DNA of 64,000 nucleotides, taken from positions 40,995,920 to 41,059,919 of the forward strand of contig OY282606.1 of assembly GCA_958298945.1 (NCBI GenBank), in the 5' to 3' direction. Under the pieces are notes generated by a model that did no database searches, was not told where the DNA came from, and was given only the letters and a program-made list of their open reading frames with translations. Of the stretch, positions 10,976 to 22,597 are shown piece by piece. A program made the position numbers and the translations under genes. The stretch comes from Atherix ibis. Its lineage: Eukaryota; Arthropoda; Insecta; Diptera; Athericidae. Every line of letters starts with the position of its first letter. Positions within the stretch are counted from its first letter, which is position 1.

Positions 10976-13950
10976 AAAAAAGAATTTTACACATAAATAT
11001 ATTTTTTCTTGTCAAGGCTAGGTATTAATCATACAAACCTCGTATTACAATATGTATTTGCAAATATTAAAAAAATTATATGCTATAATTTTCAAAATGA
11101 TAAATTATAAAAAAAAAAATACAATTTTTGTAAACAAAAAAAAAATAAAAATCTTCAAAAATATTAAAGAAAAATCAAAAAATATATGTAAATTTTTTTA
11201 AACCTAAAGAATATAATAAAGAAACGATTTTTTCCTTTATATTTTTCTTAATTTGTAATTAAGGGTGTTGAAAGCATTTATGAGATAATTATTTTTTTAC
11301 TCATTCATAATTCATTAATTAAAATAAAAATTGAAAAACTTATCAAAAATTCTTCCACATTAGATTTTGCTCAATACTTTTTATAATAAAAAAATATTCA
11401 AAAATAATTAAATAAGGACTTCTCTTTGAGCAAGCACACAGTTCATTTTGAAATTTTATAAAAATAAAAAAAAATTATTTAAAATTACAAGAAAAGTAAG
11501 ACATTTAAAAATAACAATTTTTCTTCTTTTTTGTACATAAGAGAGTTTATAAAAATTAGTTATTTACAGCTTATGTCGTTAGTAAATTGATATTTTTCTT
11601 TCCGAACTTCTTACTTGAATTATTTACAGACAATTTCAGAAAAATCATATAGAAACGGGAAAATCTTGTAAAACTTTTCAACGTGTTTGTCGTCGATCAT
11701 AAACTTTTCCAATATAACACAATTTTGTAATATCATCATACGAGTTAGTATAGTGTATTATTGTCATGGAAAATACGTACTCATACTCATAGTCTTTATA
11801 TTAACCATGATGGAAACAACAGAAAATATCAGTTCAAAACTTTGTCACATTTCAGGTATGTATTGTACACGTACGTACACAGGTTATAAGGGGTTCAAAT
11901 TTATTACTTCAAATGTGTATCAAAAGGCAACGCGCTATTCTTTCCACTTTGAAATCGATCTAAAGGTGTGTAGTAAACAATTTTTTTTTCTATATTTTGT
12001 TTCATTTTAGATAAAAGTTTTTTTCTTATATTTTTCATATTTTTTCACAACTGAAAGGTATTTTAAATGAAAACTGAGTAGATTTGACACGGCTTACATG
12101 TATGTATATATACAAAAGTGTATTTTTAACGTCAAACTTTGGGAAATACGGTAGCGAAATTCGGTAGAAAAACACTCTCAATACCTACAGGTGAATACAG
12201 AAATCAAATTTCTATAAAAAGGTTGTGATTTTATGCCATAGGCACGTATCTATGTAGATGGTTAAAATATCTACATATACGACTTATAGTCGTAGATATC
12301 TTGAAACTTTGACGAAACTCAGATACGTGTTTGTATATACCTTTGTCAAATGACGTAGATCTTGATTTTTTCAACCACCCCCCCCCCTCTTCCTCGTTTT
12401 TTTTTAAATAAAATATCCTTTCTATTCCTTTATATTTCGAATGTTATTTATTTTGATTTATAACATTTTCATTTGCTTGTAAATAAATTCGATAAAATGT
12501 TTTCGAAGGTGTTATTTGGCTTTAATAAAGTATACTATATTAAATCTAAATAGAAAAAAAGTGGCAGATGAGAAAATTTATTATATACGTGTTATACTGA
12601 TTTGAAATTCATTATTTAGTCTAAATTAGTCTTAACTAACTGATGCTAATTTTAATGATATTTTAGGATAAGAACAATTTAGGTCAAGGAGTAAATTTTG
12701 TAAGTGAATAATATATGAAAAAAATAAAATTTATATTAAATAGTAAATATTACACAACAGTTACCAAAACTAATCTTCTCTATGGAATAAAATTATTCTA
12801 TATACCACATTATGATGGTTAAATCGTAAATAATAACAATTTGATAAAATCCATTATAATGTCTTTTATCGAAAAGAAATTGCTTTTTTTTTGCTATATT
12901 TGACTTTCAAGTGTATAGGCTTGGGTATTAATATGAAATTTTTGCTATCTTATTGAAAATCTTGTTGGATGCCATATCACTATCATTTAAGATTCGCACC
13001 CATGTCAGACCCTTTTATTCCGAATTTCTACAAATCCTCCAAAGCAAGTAGTACTTTTCTTATATATTCTTGCTTTTATTCAAGAATAATCCAGGCAAAA
13101 TATCTTTTTAGTAAATGCATTAAGGCTCAGACTATTGAAGTATTTCTTCAGTAAGGCTCATTTTCTATTTGCGGACAATATATTATAGATGGTAAAGTAT
13201 TCGAAATCTTCTAAATAGATCTGTGAATAGTATTTTTGTAGATAAATAAACTCAATTTGGATTTGATTTGCTTTAGTTATAATCACTGGGTTTATTTGCA
13301 GATTTAACAAAAATCATATTAGAAAAAATAAACAATATATATTTGGTATTCTGCGCTTATTTGTTATTTTATTTTTTAAAAAAATCTAAATTTGGTACTC
13401 ACAAGAAATTTTTACTTTAAGAAATGACCGAAATTAAGCTTGGAAGAAATACCAAATATTGTATCCCATTTCTCGACCTGGAGTTACCTTCTCGAGTTGA
13501 GAATTAAAAACTGCCAAAGGTAATAAAATACTCCCAGCGTACAGCTTATAATCACTTTAAAGGCAAAAATTTCCTTCCTCAAAGGAAGCATAAAGCGGGA
13601 TTAATCGACTTTTCGGTCGTCAATAGAATGGAACTATTCCATCGATTGAGACTGAGAATTGGATTTAAAGCGATTTTTCTTTCATCGTTGAATAGCTCGT
13701 AAGAGCTTAGCCATTATTCTCCTCGAACAGCCATATAAGTGTTAGATATCGTAGGAATAAAAAAATCCTTCACAGAAAACCTCTTGCTAATTTTGATTGT
13801 TTTTCTTCCACATGTACCAGGAGCCAGCTAATATCCCTTGCAGCTTCGAAATCATTTTTGAATTCTTTCAAGCGGACTACACTTGGTAGGTACAAAGTAT
13901 TCTTCAGTATGAATAAAAAGGCTCCTTCGACATTTCACATTAGAATAATA
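10976..13950. other. AT-rich sequence, no gene recognised
   Basis: A 10-base C run is at 12378-12387. A small imperfect hairpin around TATCTAC...GTCGTAGATA lies near 12269-12300. A + frame at 11687-12010 (107 codons) shows no domain. The section 13430-13950 is less AT-rich and may be more LINE debris preceding the element at 14.1 kb, but I could not align it. Confidence 0.5.
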
Positions 13951-13960
13951 ATCCTAATAC

Positions 13961-13980
13961 TGGAAACATTAATGTTTCCA
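13961..13980. repeat. 20-bp perfect palindrome
   Basis: TGGAAACATTAATGTTTCCA equals its own reverse complement. It lies just upstream of a LINE relic. No function can be inferred. Confidence 0.85.
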
Positions 13981-14129
13981 AATATTTTGATAGTTGCCGT
14001 GGTGGTTCCTATCGACGAATTTCACTTTTGTCATTGAATATTCATAAACCTTATAGACTTATACCGAAGCTTTCGGACAATCTCACATAGCCCCACAAAA
14101 CATGCTAATATGTCGGGTGGGAAGATTAT

Positions 14130-15465
14130 AAAGGCTGCTTATTTCTAATTCTTGAACATAGAAAATATAAACGATCATATCTATCCGTACAAGGTTATTT
14201 CACAGGTGCCTCTGACCTTACGCGAGTATATGAAACCGTATAACATTTATCAATTGGGGTCTTAGTACTAATCCCTTACAAAGCTCTTAGTTCTATTCAC
14301 TAAGAAGAACAAGTTGGTTCGTAACAAAGTACAGATAAATGGAACTGAACACGAGTTCTTTACTGAGATCAAATATCTGATCGACATTTTGTACAAAAAA
14401 TTGACCTGAAATTCCAGTTCCTGATAGAGCAAATAGAGGCATCTGGGCTGCTCTTCGGCAAAACTTGGAGTTTACAACTAAAACTGATACAGTAGTCATA
14501 TTTTGCAATAATCAGACCAATCATCACTTACGCGGCCCTCGTTTAGTGGCCTAAGGCTGAACTACACGTACGTACCGCCCAAGCAACCCTTCTTCTTAAA
14601 GTTCAAAAGCTGGCATGCTTGGGTATAAAAAGTGATCTAATAACATGCCCTACGATAGCTCTTGAGACATGCTATCCTTGAACTTGCATAATAAAACGGA
14701 AGCGGCTAGAGAGACTATCAGGTTAGAGCATTCCAAAACTTTTAAGCCAGACAACCTGGCTGGACATTTTAAGGTTCCATCGGACCTAAGAGAGTTCCAG
14801 GAAGAAAAGTATCTCTTAGATGCTATGTCGAGAAAAACCAATTATAATCAGTCCTCCAGAGTGCTTCTCACGGGGCGCCCATCAAGAAAGCGGCCCTCAT
14901 TTCGCATCTAAAACCGTTAAGGATGTCGGGATAGAAGTAGTTGGATTTTATTACCAACTACTTCCTAATACCCTTGGTAAATCCCCATCCATTTTTCAGG
15001 CACACTTAAATGATATAGAACTCTCTGCTACAGAGGGTATCATAAGTAATATATATAACGCAAAGGTCTACATTATGTCAAACAACCAAGCTGTATTGAA
15101 AGCTCTTGTCTCGTCTTATGTTCAATCTCAGCTAGTTTGGGATATCATTATGGTCCTAAATAAGCTGGCTAGGAACTATGCTTTAACTTTGATGTGGACG
15201 CCAGATTATGACGGTAGTCATGGTAATGAACTGGCAGACAAAATTTCCAAAAGGGGAGCGAATTCTCTATTTATTGGACTCAAACCATTGTATGGAAATT
15301 CAAAGTACCACCCGGGATCCGTGATTGAGTCTTGGGAACGCAGAGTTCAAAGCTCATAATACGATAATTTCCTGGACATTAATCATTCTAAAAACCAGAA
15401 GGACCGGTAGAGGTCCTGAAACTCAATAAGCAAGACCTAAGGCTCAAATTGTATTATTATTATTA
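14130..15465 (+). pseudogene. LINE ORF2 3' half: RT end plus RNase H (R1/LOA/I-like)
   Basis: Successive + frames give VQGY and ASDLTRVYETV (where YADD should be), WGLSTNP, LVLFTKKNKLV, FFTEIKYLIDILYKKLT, and FGKTW. These are followed by IIRPIITYAALV-WPK and KVQKLACLGI...CPTIALET. This is the palm-to-thumb order of R1/LOA/I-type RTs; the YADD motif itself is deleted. An RNase H domain follows, open from 14820 to 15359: SIFQAHLNDIELSA, NNQAVLKAL, LMWTPDYDGSHGNELAD. The catalytic His of the usual 'WVPGHxGxxGNExAD' is Tyr here. The element ends near a short ATT repeat at about 15449-15463. Frameshifts occur near 14660 and 14890. The copy is inactive. Confidence 0.82.
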
Positions 15466-18170
15466 TGCCATTTCTTGACGGAGTTGAGGCTACGAAGACG
15501 CAAAAAGGCAAACACTGGTCCATTTGCGTATAAAAAAACTATGCCTGATTTCTTCTTCGGTAATCAATCTTGTACATTATTCCATTTCTGTGAATTTCAA
15601 TTTACTATATCTCATATCTTAAACGAATACCACTGAATCTAGAATTTATTTTTGAACAGGATTCCGTAAAGACGGTGCTTTTTAATATTCTAAGACAATC
15701 TAATTTTCTCCACTTTCATTAGGAAATCTGGCAATCCAAGACCAACACGTAAAATGATGCTGTCAAATAGCTTCATAATCGTAGTGCTACACAATTTTAT
15801 ATTTTTAGAATTACTTTATTTTTGAAAATTGATTTTGCAATAGCTTAGATTTCATATCTCACCTTTTATTTGAATAGTTCATTGACATATAAAGTTATTG
15901 TAGTGAAAAATTCCAACGAAAGTGTTATAAAGACACAAGCAAAACTATTTTAAATATGGTATAAAGAAGGATACAAACAATGTATGTCAAGTAGAAATGT
16001 ATGACGGCTTTCTAAAGACTATAATCAGTACCAGATTTTGCTGCACTAGAAAAGATGTTAAACTAAATACAATTTCTCATACTTCAAAAATGCTGAACTA
16101 AGAAAAGAAAATTTAAAAAGAGGTTTTTCAGTCCTGTTGATAAGCTAAGCCGAAGTAAAATATTATAACATGAATAACCTATTTAGTTAACAGAATAATC
16201 GACAAAAGAATATCAGGCATATTAATTTATCCGAAATGCTATAAAAAAAATATTGGAAACCCTAATTGCCCATCGGGTGTATTCATAATAATTGCTGCAG
16301 CCAACATCTTGTTCCAATGTATCCACAAACTATGCCAGAACATAGATTTCCCAAACCACAAAATGAATCAATTTTTTTCAACATATGAAAGGGTTACGGA
16401 CCAATAGTTTACCATAACATGACTTTTATCCTGTGTACAAGGGAATTTTGACTAAATACCATCCAATCCTTATACCAATATTCCGCCTACAAGCTTTTTG
16501 CCTGAATTTTCAATTAACTTTGATTGCTATGCAAAAGTTCTTTATGCTATTCTATACTACTTTTAGCCTCTATCGAAATTATTGAATTTGCATTGGAAAA
16601 GAGTCTTAAATCAATATAATTTATGTTTTGAGGCTACACAATTTACCAAAGGATATATAGAAAATATGCAAAAAATATTATTTTTAAAGATTTACTAACT
16701 TTGCAAAATATATAAATCACTTAAAAGTTTATTTTTAGAATTATCTATTGTTGAAATTAAAGTTTTTATGTAAGAGTAAATGTAAATATAAATCCTTATT
16801 TTTTAGTCACCATAATTCAATCTATTATTATAGAAGATTATCAATTATTGTTTGCTTAGTACAATAATTTATATAAGAATTTATGAATTATTCTTTTGAT
16901 AGTCCCTGGTATAATTATAACATTACCAGAAAAGCAAAATAAAAAATTTCTGCAAAATAAATTATTCATAATAAAGATATGTCTATAAGTTATAAAATCT
17001 ATTTTCTTCTACTGCTTTAATTATTTTTAAAATTAGCTCAACTATTTTTTTTTCTCTCTCCCTGAAAACGTCCTTTCTTTTCTTATATGAATATTAAATT
17101 AACCATTTGCCAATGTTTAATTTAAATGATAACACACACTTTTATCTTTAAAAGTAACCATAAACGAAATAACGTGTACTGTCGTTAAAATAAATGAAAG
17201 AAAATTATATCCGACAAGGGATACAAATTATATATAATTTGAGCATCCATTTTATGCTTGGAATTTACTAGTGTGTTTTGTATGAAGAATTAAAGAATAA
17301 ACTTTAATGTCTCGAAATTCGAGAGTACGTATAATTTGAACGTTTAAATTCTCTTGAAACGTACACATCATACAAATGTAACTAAAATAAACAAATTTTC
17401 ATGAATAATACTGTTTGTTTTTTTTTAAATTTAATTTGACGTTGACAAAATTTTAGTTATTTATTATTTGGTTTATGTCCTTTGAGAGATTTTATATCTT
17501 TTGCATTTTGCGTCGCGATTTTCCGAAAAATCTTTATGCCTAAGAGAAAATTTTTTTTTGTTAGTTTTCTTTTAATAAAATAAAACATTTATTTTAAATA
17601 TGATACAAATTAATAAAAATTTCACTATAAAAAAAAAGAAAAAAATTGTTTCGTTTGAAAAAAAAAATATATTAAAAATTTTCTGATATTTGGCTTAAAA
17701 ATGCTTTTAAGCTTTGCTAAAGGATCTTAAATTAAAATAATATATTGTAAATATAAACCACATTTACGGGCAATTAAAAAACTATCTTCGCTAAAAACTA
17801 CATGTTGTATGAAAACAATCCCTTTATCCTTATAATTTATAGTTTATTAAGTCAATTTTCAAAAATAACTATGTATGCAGATACAGTATTCTACAAATGC
17901 TAGCTGTATCTATTATGAAAAAATGGAAAGAATTCAGAAGAAATTTAGAGAAAGGAAGTAACATTTTGTTACTCAATATTAATTGTTCATATAAATAAAC
18001 TACAAAGTAGCCACGAAAAAACTGCACAATTTTAAAAAGTTAAAACTTATTAATTTTCCATAATTTTTTTCTTTTATAGGTTATAATTTTCTATTTCAGT
18101 AAGAAATTAGTAATTTAAACTCTGTGAAAATACTGCCTAAATTTTAATGCTAGAGTTCCTTATAGTAATA
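15466..18170. other. AT-rich sequence, nothing recognised
   Basis: The stretch 16260-16500 is somewhat less AT-rich; its minus strand has a weak EQD-like resemblance to a transposase, too poor to call. No other signal. Confidence 0.5.
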
Positions 18171-18172
18171 AT

Positions 18173-18388
18173 ATGATTTGGATCCTGAACCGCCCCCGTG
18201 CAATAGAACTGGATCAGTTAGCGATTCTTCGTAAAGAGGTCCTAAGCGCGCTGTATGCAGTAATACGGTTAAAGTTGTATGGCAGAGAACCTATCTGCCT
18301 CTATGCATTCATAAATTACGAGTACCTTGAAAAGTTGAATACTAAAAAATACACTGAAAAATTTATTACTCCTGTTATAAATTCTTAA
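18173..18388 (+). other. Unassigned 71-codon open frame
   Basis: The frame begins MIWILNRPRAIEL and contains RKEVLSALYAVIRLKLYGREP and INYEYLEKL. It is less AT-rich than its surroundings at first and ends just before an IS630/Tc1-type transposase C-terminus. I do not recognise it. It could be unrecognised transposon sequence or chance. I do not call it a gene. Confidence 0.25.
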
Positions 18389-18395
18389 TTTTTAA

Positions 18396-18600
18396 AAATC
18401 TCCTCGTTCACCTGATTTAGCGACACCAGACTTTTCTTTGTAAGGTTACTTGAAAGAAAGGGTTTACATTAATATAATCTGCATAATTCAAGAACTTAAA
18501 GAAAATATTCGAGCCGAAACCCGACGTTAAGGACCTGAAATCTTGCGTAAGGTCTTGAAAAATGCTGTTGAAACAGGCAGGAAAATTGCGGTCATTTAAG
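18396..18600 (+). pseudogene. C-terminal end of IS630/Tc1-type transposase
   Basis: About 65 codons with two stops read SPRSPDLATPDFSL-GYLKERVYINI, then IQELKENIRAETRR and PEILRKVLKNAVE. This is the C-terminal block of the same insect family as the relic at 7.3 kb (usual form 'PxRSCDLTPLDFFLWGYLK..VY'). The third catalytic Asp is the D of TPDF. Everything N-terminal of this block is missing or unrecognisable. Confidence 0.8.
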
Positions 18601-18778
18601 GGATGTTATTTTTTTCACATATAATACTACAATAAAAAATATCCATTATTTATATTTCCAAATTCCCACAATGTATATTTGTAGTTCCACTTACGTGTAA
18701 AGTTAAATTTATGTTTCTTCATAATATTTTTTTCTTCTACCAGTATTAAAACTAACTAAAAATAATTTAAATACAATA

Positions 18779-19744
18779 CACAGTGTCCGAAAAATAACCG
18801 AACTTTATATTTAAATCTATTGATTTAAATCATACAACATACAGCGCCATCTATTTGTAGCATTAAAAAGATACATTCATCCTCTTTCAAACGCATCTAA
18901 ATTCATGTAAATCGGATGACAGATGTGAAAGTTATTGGTGGAATGTGAATTGGTGGAAAAAGTCTGTGAAATCATTGGTTTCGATGCAAATTTTACTACG
19001 AGAATGTTGGCTGAGGAATTAAAAACGAGTAAAAACACTATTTGGAGAATTTTAACTGAAGATTTGGGTAAAAGAAAGGTCTGTGCGCGTTTTGTTCCAC
19101 ATGAATTAAATGAATTGATTTATTCAATTCCACATGAATTAAATGAGCATTGCAAACACATTGTTGAAACTGCTGAAAACGATCCAAATTTTCTTGATTC
19201 GATCATAACTGGTGATGAGTTATGGTGCTTTAAATATGACCCTGAAACTAAGCGTCAATCTGCTGAATGGAAGTCCAAAAGCGAACCAAAACCAAAAAAA
19301 TTGCGTTTTCAGAAGTCTCGAATCAAGACAATGTTGATTACTTTTTATGATTCGAAGATATTGTCCACAAGGAATTTATTCCAGAAGGTCGAACTGTTAA
19401 TGAAGAATACTATTTAGGCGTTTTAGATCGTTTGTGGAAAAGAATTGGTCGTGCTAGACCTGAATATTCAGCACCTCACAAAACCAAAAAGGTGAACGAA
19501 TTTTTGATAAAAAAACGGATTTCTCTCATCAACCAACCTCCGTATTCACCTGATCTATCACCATGTGACTATTTTCTATTTCCAAAACTGAAAACCAAGA
19601 TGAAAAGAGCATTTTATGATGATATCCCAGCCATTCAAGCAGCCGTAACCGAGGTGCTGAAGAACATTCTTATAAATAACTGTAACTTTCAATAGATGGC
19701 GCTGCATATTGTATGATTTAAATATAAAGTTTGGACACACTGTG
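18779..19744 (+). mobile_element. Internally deleted mariner, complete ends, TA flanks
   Basis: The element is 966 bp and is flanked by TA (18777-18778 and 19745-19746). Its ends begin CACAGTGT and pair over a long inverted repeat: 18779-18855 with 19691-19744. Shared internal blocks are AACTTTATATTTAAATC, ATACAACATACAGCGCC (TATGCAGCGCC at the other end) and ATCTATT. The left end carries an extra 14-bp duplication around ATTTAAATC (18809-18817 and 18823-18831). The length is short of the usual roughly 1.3 kb because coding sequence is deleted at two places. Ends this long are unusual for classical mariners. Confidence 0.88.
18935..19695 (+). pseudogene. Mariner transposase, frameshifted and internally deleted
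   Basis: The first frame (18935-19417) starts at HTH2: ELVEKVCEIIGFDANFTTR, LKTSKNTIWRIL, CARFVPHEL. It continues into the catalytic domain: ENDPNFLDSIITGDELWCF (Asp1), YDPETKRQSAEWKS, RIKTMLITFYDSK. A 1-base loss near 19350 shifts the frame. The second frame gives HKEFIPEGR-type sequence, GRARPEYSAPH, then jumps to LIKKRISLINQPPYSPDLSPCDYFLFPKLK (Asp3). The segment with Asp2 (HDNAPAH) is deleted. HTH1 is also missing from the N-terminus. An in-frame 33-base-period duplication of TTCCACATGAATTAAATGA (19095-19113, 19128-19146) adds 11 codons. It cannot encode a working enzyme. Confidence 0.88.
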
Positions 19745-19746
19745 TA

Positions 19747-20930
19747 TATCAAGATAAATATACATAATAAACTCCCTTTGCAATATTTTTATTTCTATTA
19801 TAAAATTTTAATCCGAACTTTTGATTAAAACTCGTATTATAAACAAGGGAAAAACTTTTATTTCAAATGGAAATTTTTAATTTTCCAAATTGTTATAATT
19901 CAATTGAAACGAAAATTTATTCAGAATATGGAAATATTATTACTGTCAACATTGGAAAACTTTTACAAAACCACCAAAAACTAAATCGATTAACCGAATG
20001 GTATTTCTTAATAAGTTTTCCTAAATAAATATTCTAATCTACTTGTCAATCTTTGTGCATGAAAAAAAAATTATGAAAGAAAATTTAGTGTTCTTTTTGT
20101 AAAAAATATATTGCAAAGGAACTTTCCGAAAATATAAAATATTTCAATTCAAACTTTTAGAATTCAAACTTTCTGCTCATTTTGATTGATGTATTGTTTC
20201 TCATAAATTTAATGAAGATGAATTTATTTGGCAAACATGTCCTACTTGCAAGGACGTTGTGGTATCGACTTGATATTTATTTTATTTATTAAAGTTAAGC
20301 AATAGACTTTTAGATAAAAAAATGTTCCTCATCTGTTCATTTTATTAAAGAAATTTTAGTTTTTTTTTAAAAAATTAGTCATAAATTCTAGAAGACATAA
20401 ATATTTGTCTAAGCTAATAATCTTGATTAATACGGTAGGATTTTTTTTCCATCAAATATTCTTAATTTAACATTATATCAGTTTTTGAACTTTTATTTTT
20501 ATTTAATATTTTAATAAGAACTATTACCACTCACGAATATTATAATTATAATAACTTGTTTTTATTAAGTCATTAGTTTAAAGTTTATTCGTCCTTTATT
20601 TCATATTAAATTTATTTGTCCAGGAATTGATTTTATTTTTTTTACTTATTTGCATAAAAATAACAATTAATTTACAATATTTCAAGGCAATAAAAACCGG
20701 TGGAATTTTTCTATCTAAGAAGATTTAGAAGATTCTAATAAATCTTGGGACCACTGTTTTCTTAGTCTTTGAGTTTTAGGGAGGGTAATATAATAGAAGA
20801 GAATTATTTTATTACAGGATTATAATTATAGACTATTTGGGAATAAAATTTTTGGTAATGCGAAGTATACAGGACCTGAAAAGAAGGAATATTTAGTAGA
20901 GGATCTTGTATTATATACCATTTAGAACAG
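19747..20930. other. AT-rich sequence, nothing recognised
   Basis: No domain match on either strand. Composition becomes less AT-rich from about 20870 as the next LINE is approached. Confidence 0.55.
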
Positions 20931-20939
20931 GAGTTTGAG

Positions 20940-22190
20940 GTTCATCAGCTGAAGAATACATGCTGCCGCTTATAAGTATCCAGGAAATGTTAAAAGCGAT
21001 CCGCCGACTGCATAAGTCATCTGGTACCAAACAGTTTATGAATTAATGGTCCAAGCATGGACCGATAGTTGCCCGACGACTGAGACTTTGGCATTATCTG
21101 TCCCTTACTCAAAAAAGGAGATATTAGGAGGGACAGCAATTATAGAAGTATAACATCGCTGAGTACCATCTATAAGATATTATTTAATATCTTACTAGGA
21201 TTACTGGCCCATAACAGTGAAGGCTTCATTCTAGCGAAATCAGTAAGAGATCAGATCTTCTCTTTGCGGCAGTCGATAGAAAAACTGTTGGAATATGGTC
21301 AACAGATCCACCATTTATTCATCGACTTTAAACCCAGAGTAAAACTTTTCATATTCATGAGATAGTTCGGCATCCCAGAATGATGCATAAGACTAACTAG
21401 GCTGGTCATGACTAGTGTGAGAGAAAAAATTAAAGTAGCCGGATTACTTTCAGGACTATTTAACATTCACAATGGTGTCTGGCAAGGACGTGGCCCTAGA
21501 AAAACTGATTTGGGACTCAAGCTCAATCATGAGGGTTACCATCCTCATTAAGTCTGCCGAGCTTCTAGTATACGAAGCTTCTAGGATTCCAACAAGGATC
21601 TGATAAGGAACTGGCCGGAATTTATGGACCCAACAGAGCCTACCTGAATCCGTCCAAATTCACTCGAAAATTCTAACCATAACATCGTAGCTTCAGCGGT
21701 ACATAAAGCTAGTTTTATAAGCTTTGCAGTCTTCATGTATTCTTCGAAAACTTAGGTTTCCAGCAAAAGCTATTGCGAACTTAAGTTCGCGGTTAAGGGA
21801 AGATCCTTCGATAAATTTTTGGCCCCTAAATGAGGGTGGACGATTCCCGGAATCTATTTAATGATGAGATTCTAAAAGTTTTAGCTATGGATAAAGTTGA
21901 GCTCAATAAGCTGCGGTAGAATGGAGAAGATCCTGCTCGAAAAGTCGACAGTGGCTCCATTTGTTGTCTAAGAAAACAAAGTAGATCCTGCCTCCGGTGC
22001 TGAAAACATGCTGGGAGTGTCGAATTGGAAGCCGGCGATATTAAGCCGGGGTTCGTGGGGATTTTTGATTCAGCTGGACTGGACCGAACTTTCGGTTGTC
22101 GCTCCGTTGATGATGATGATACGATGTGAATTAGAATTCCAAAGCTCAATTCTATAAGTCCAAATAGGTTTTATAATTCTGTTGTATATA
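20940..22190 (+). pseudogene. Non-LTR retrotransposon RT fragment with A tail
   Basis: The + strand reads PLISIQEMLKAIRRLHKSSG (usual 'EVxxAIxxLKxxKAPGxDGI'), PIFKKGDIRRDSNYRSITSLSTIYKI, and VRDQIFSLRQSIEKLLEYG. It continues HHLFIDFK (RT motif A, Asp present), REKIKVAGLLSGLF, and IHNGVWQG (motif B, usual 'GVRQGD'). The FADD region is not readable. Near 22000-22060 GVSNWKPAILSRGSWGFL matches the C-terminal end of RTE/Jockey-like LINEs. The element ends with an A run at about 22192-22199. Many stops are present; fragments of about 85 codons remain open. The clade is not certain. Confidence 0.78.
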
Positions 22191-22194
22191 AAAA

Positions 22195-22425
22195 AAAATT
22201 ACTATTCTTTATTAGTTCAGTATGACGTCTGTAAGTTTCAAATCCTTTTAGTTAAGCATATGGGTTCTTGATTAATATCTTACCTAAGTTAACTCCTAAA
22301 TAACGAACTTTAGTACATTATGGAGTCATGTTGCAGTTAGAGTATAAAAATAGATGACTTTTAGCAAAGCGTGAAAGTAATATGAGCACTTTTTCTGTTC
22401 ATTTGCTCTTGTCTTTTAGATGCTA
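22195..22425 (-). pseudogene. Jockey-like LINE, downstream half split off by the mariner
   Basis: The minus strand reads NRKSAHITFTLC next to the mariner, then TKVRYLGVNLGK, then a weak ETYRRHTELIKNSN. These are the conserved 'KSxHVTFTL' and 'KxKYLGVxLDxxL' blocks that follow the YADD motif in Jockey-type RTs. The matching upstream half continues on the other side of the mariner at 23714. The two halves flank the TA target exactly, so the mariner jumped into this LINE. About 80 bases expected between the halves seem to be missing. Confidence 0.75.
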
Positions 22426-22453
22426 CGAGAGTTATTCAACAATTACTTAGCCT
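22426..22453 (+). repeat. Left terminal inverted repeat of mariner
   Basis: 28 bp, beginning CGAGAGTTATTC and ending TTAGCCT. It pairs with 23684-23711. The left copy deviates (GAGAGTTA for GAGGGTCA), so the right copy is probably closer to the ancestral end. Confidence 0.9.
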
Positions 22454-22597
22454 CACCGCCCGATGAAACTGCTGCCACAAAAGACCATCGTGCAGTACAT
22501 TCTCTTAGTAGCCTACTGTCAAAGTTTCAGTCGATTCCCTTTATTAGTTTTGTTTTGAGAGCCTTTGAAAGCGAGCGTGTCGGTCGGTTGCACAAAA

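Noticed and set aside
11687..12010. 107-codon frame
   Set aside because: No domain and ends in a T-rich run; chance frame.
16260..16440. Possible minus-strand IS630/Tc1-type piece (EQD-like block)
   Set aside because: A single three-residue match; flanking blocks absent in all frames.
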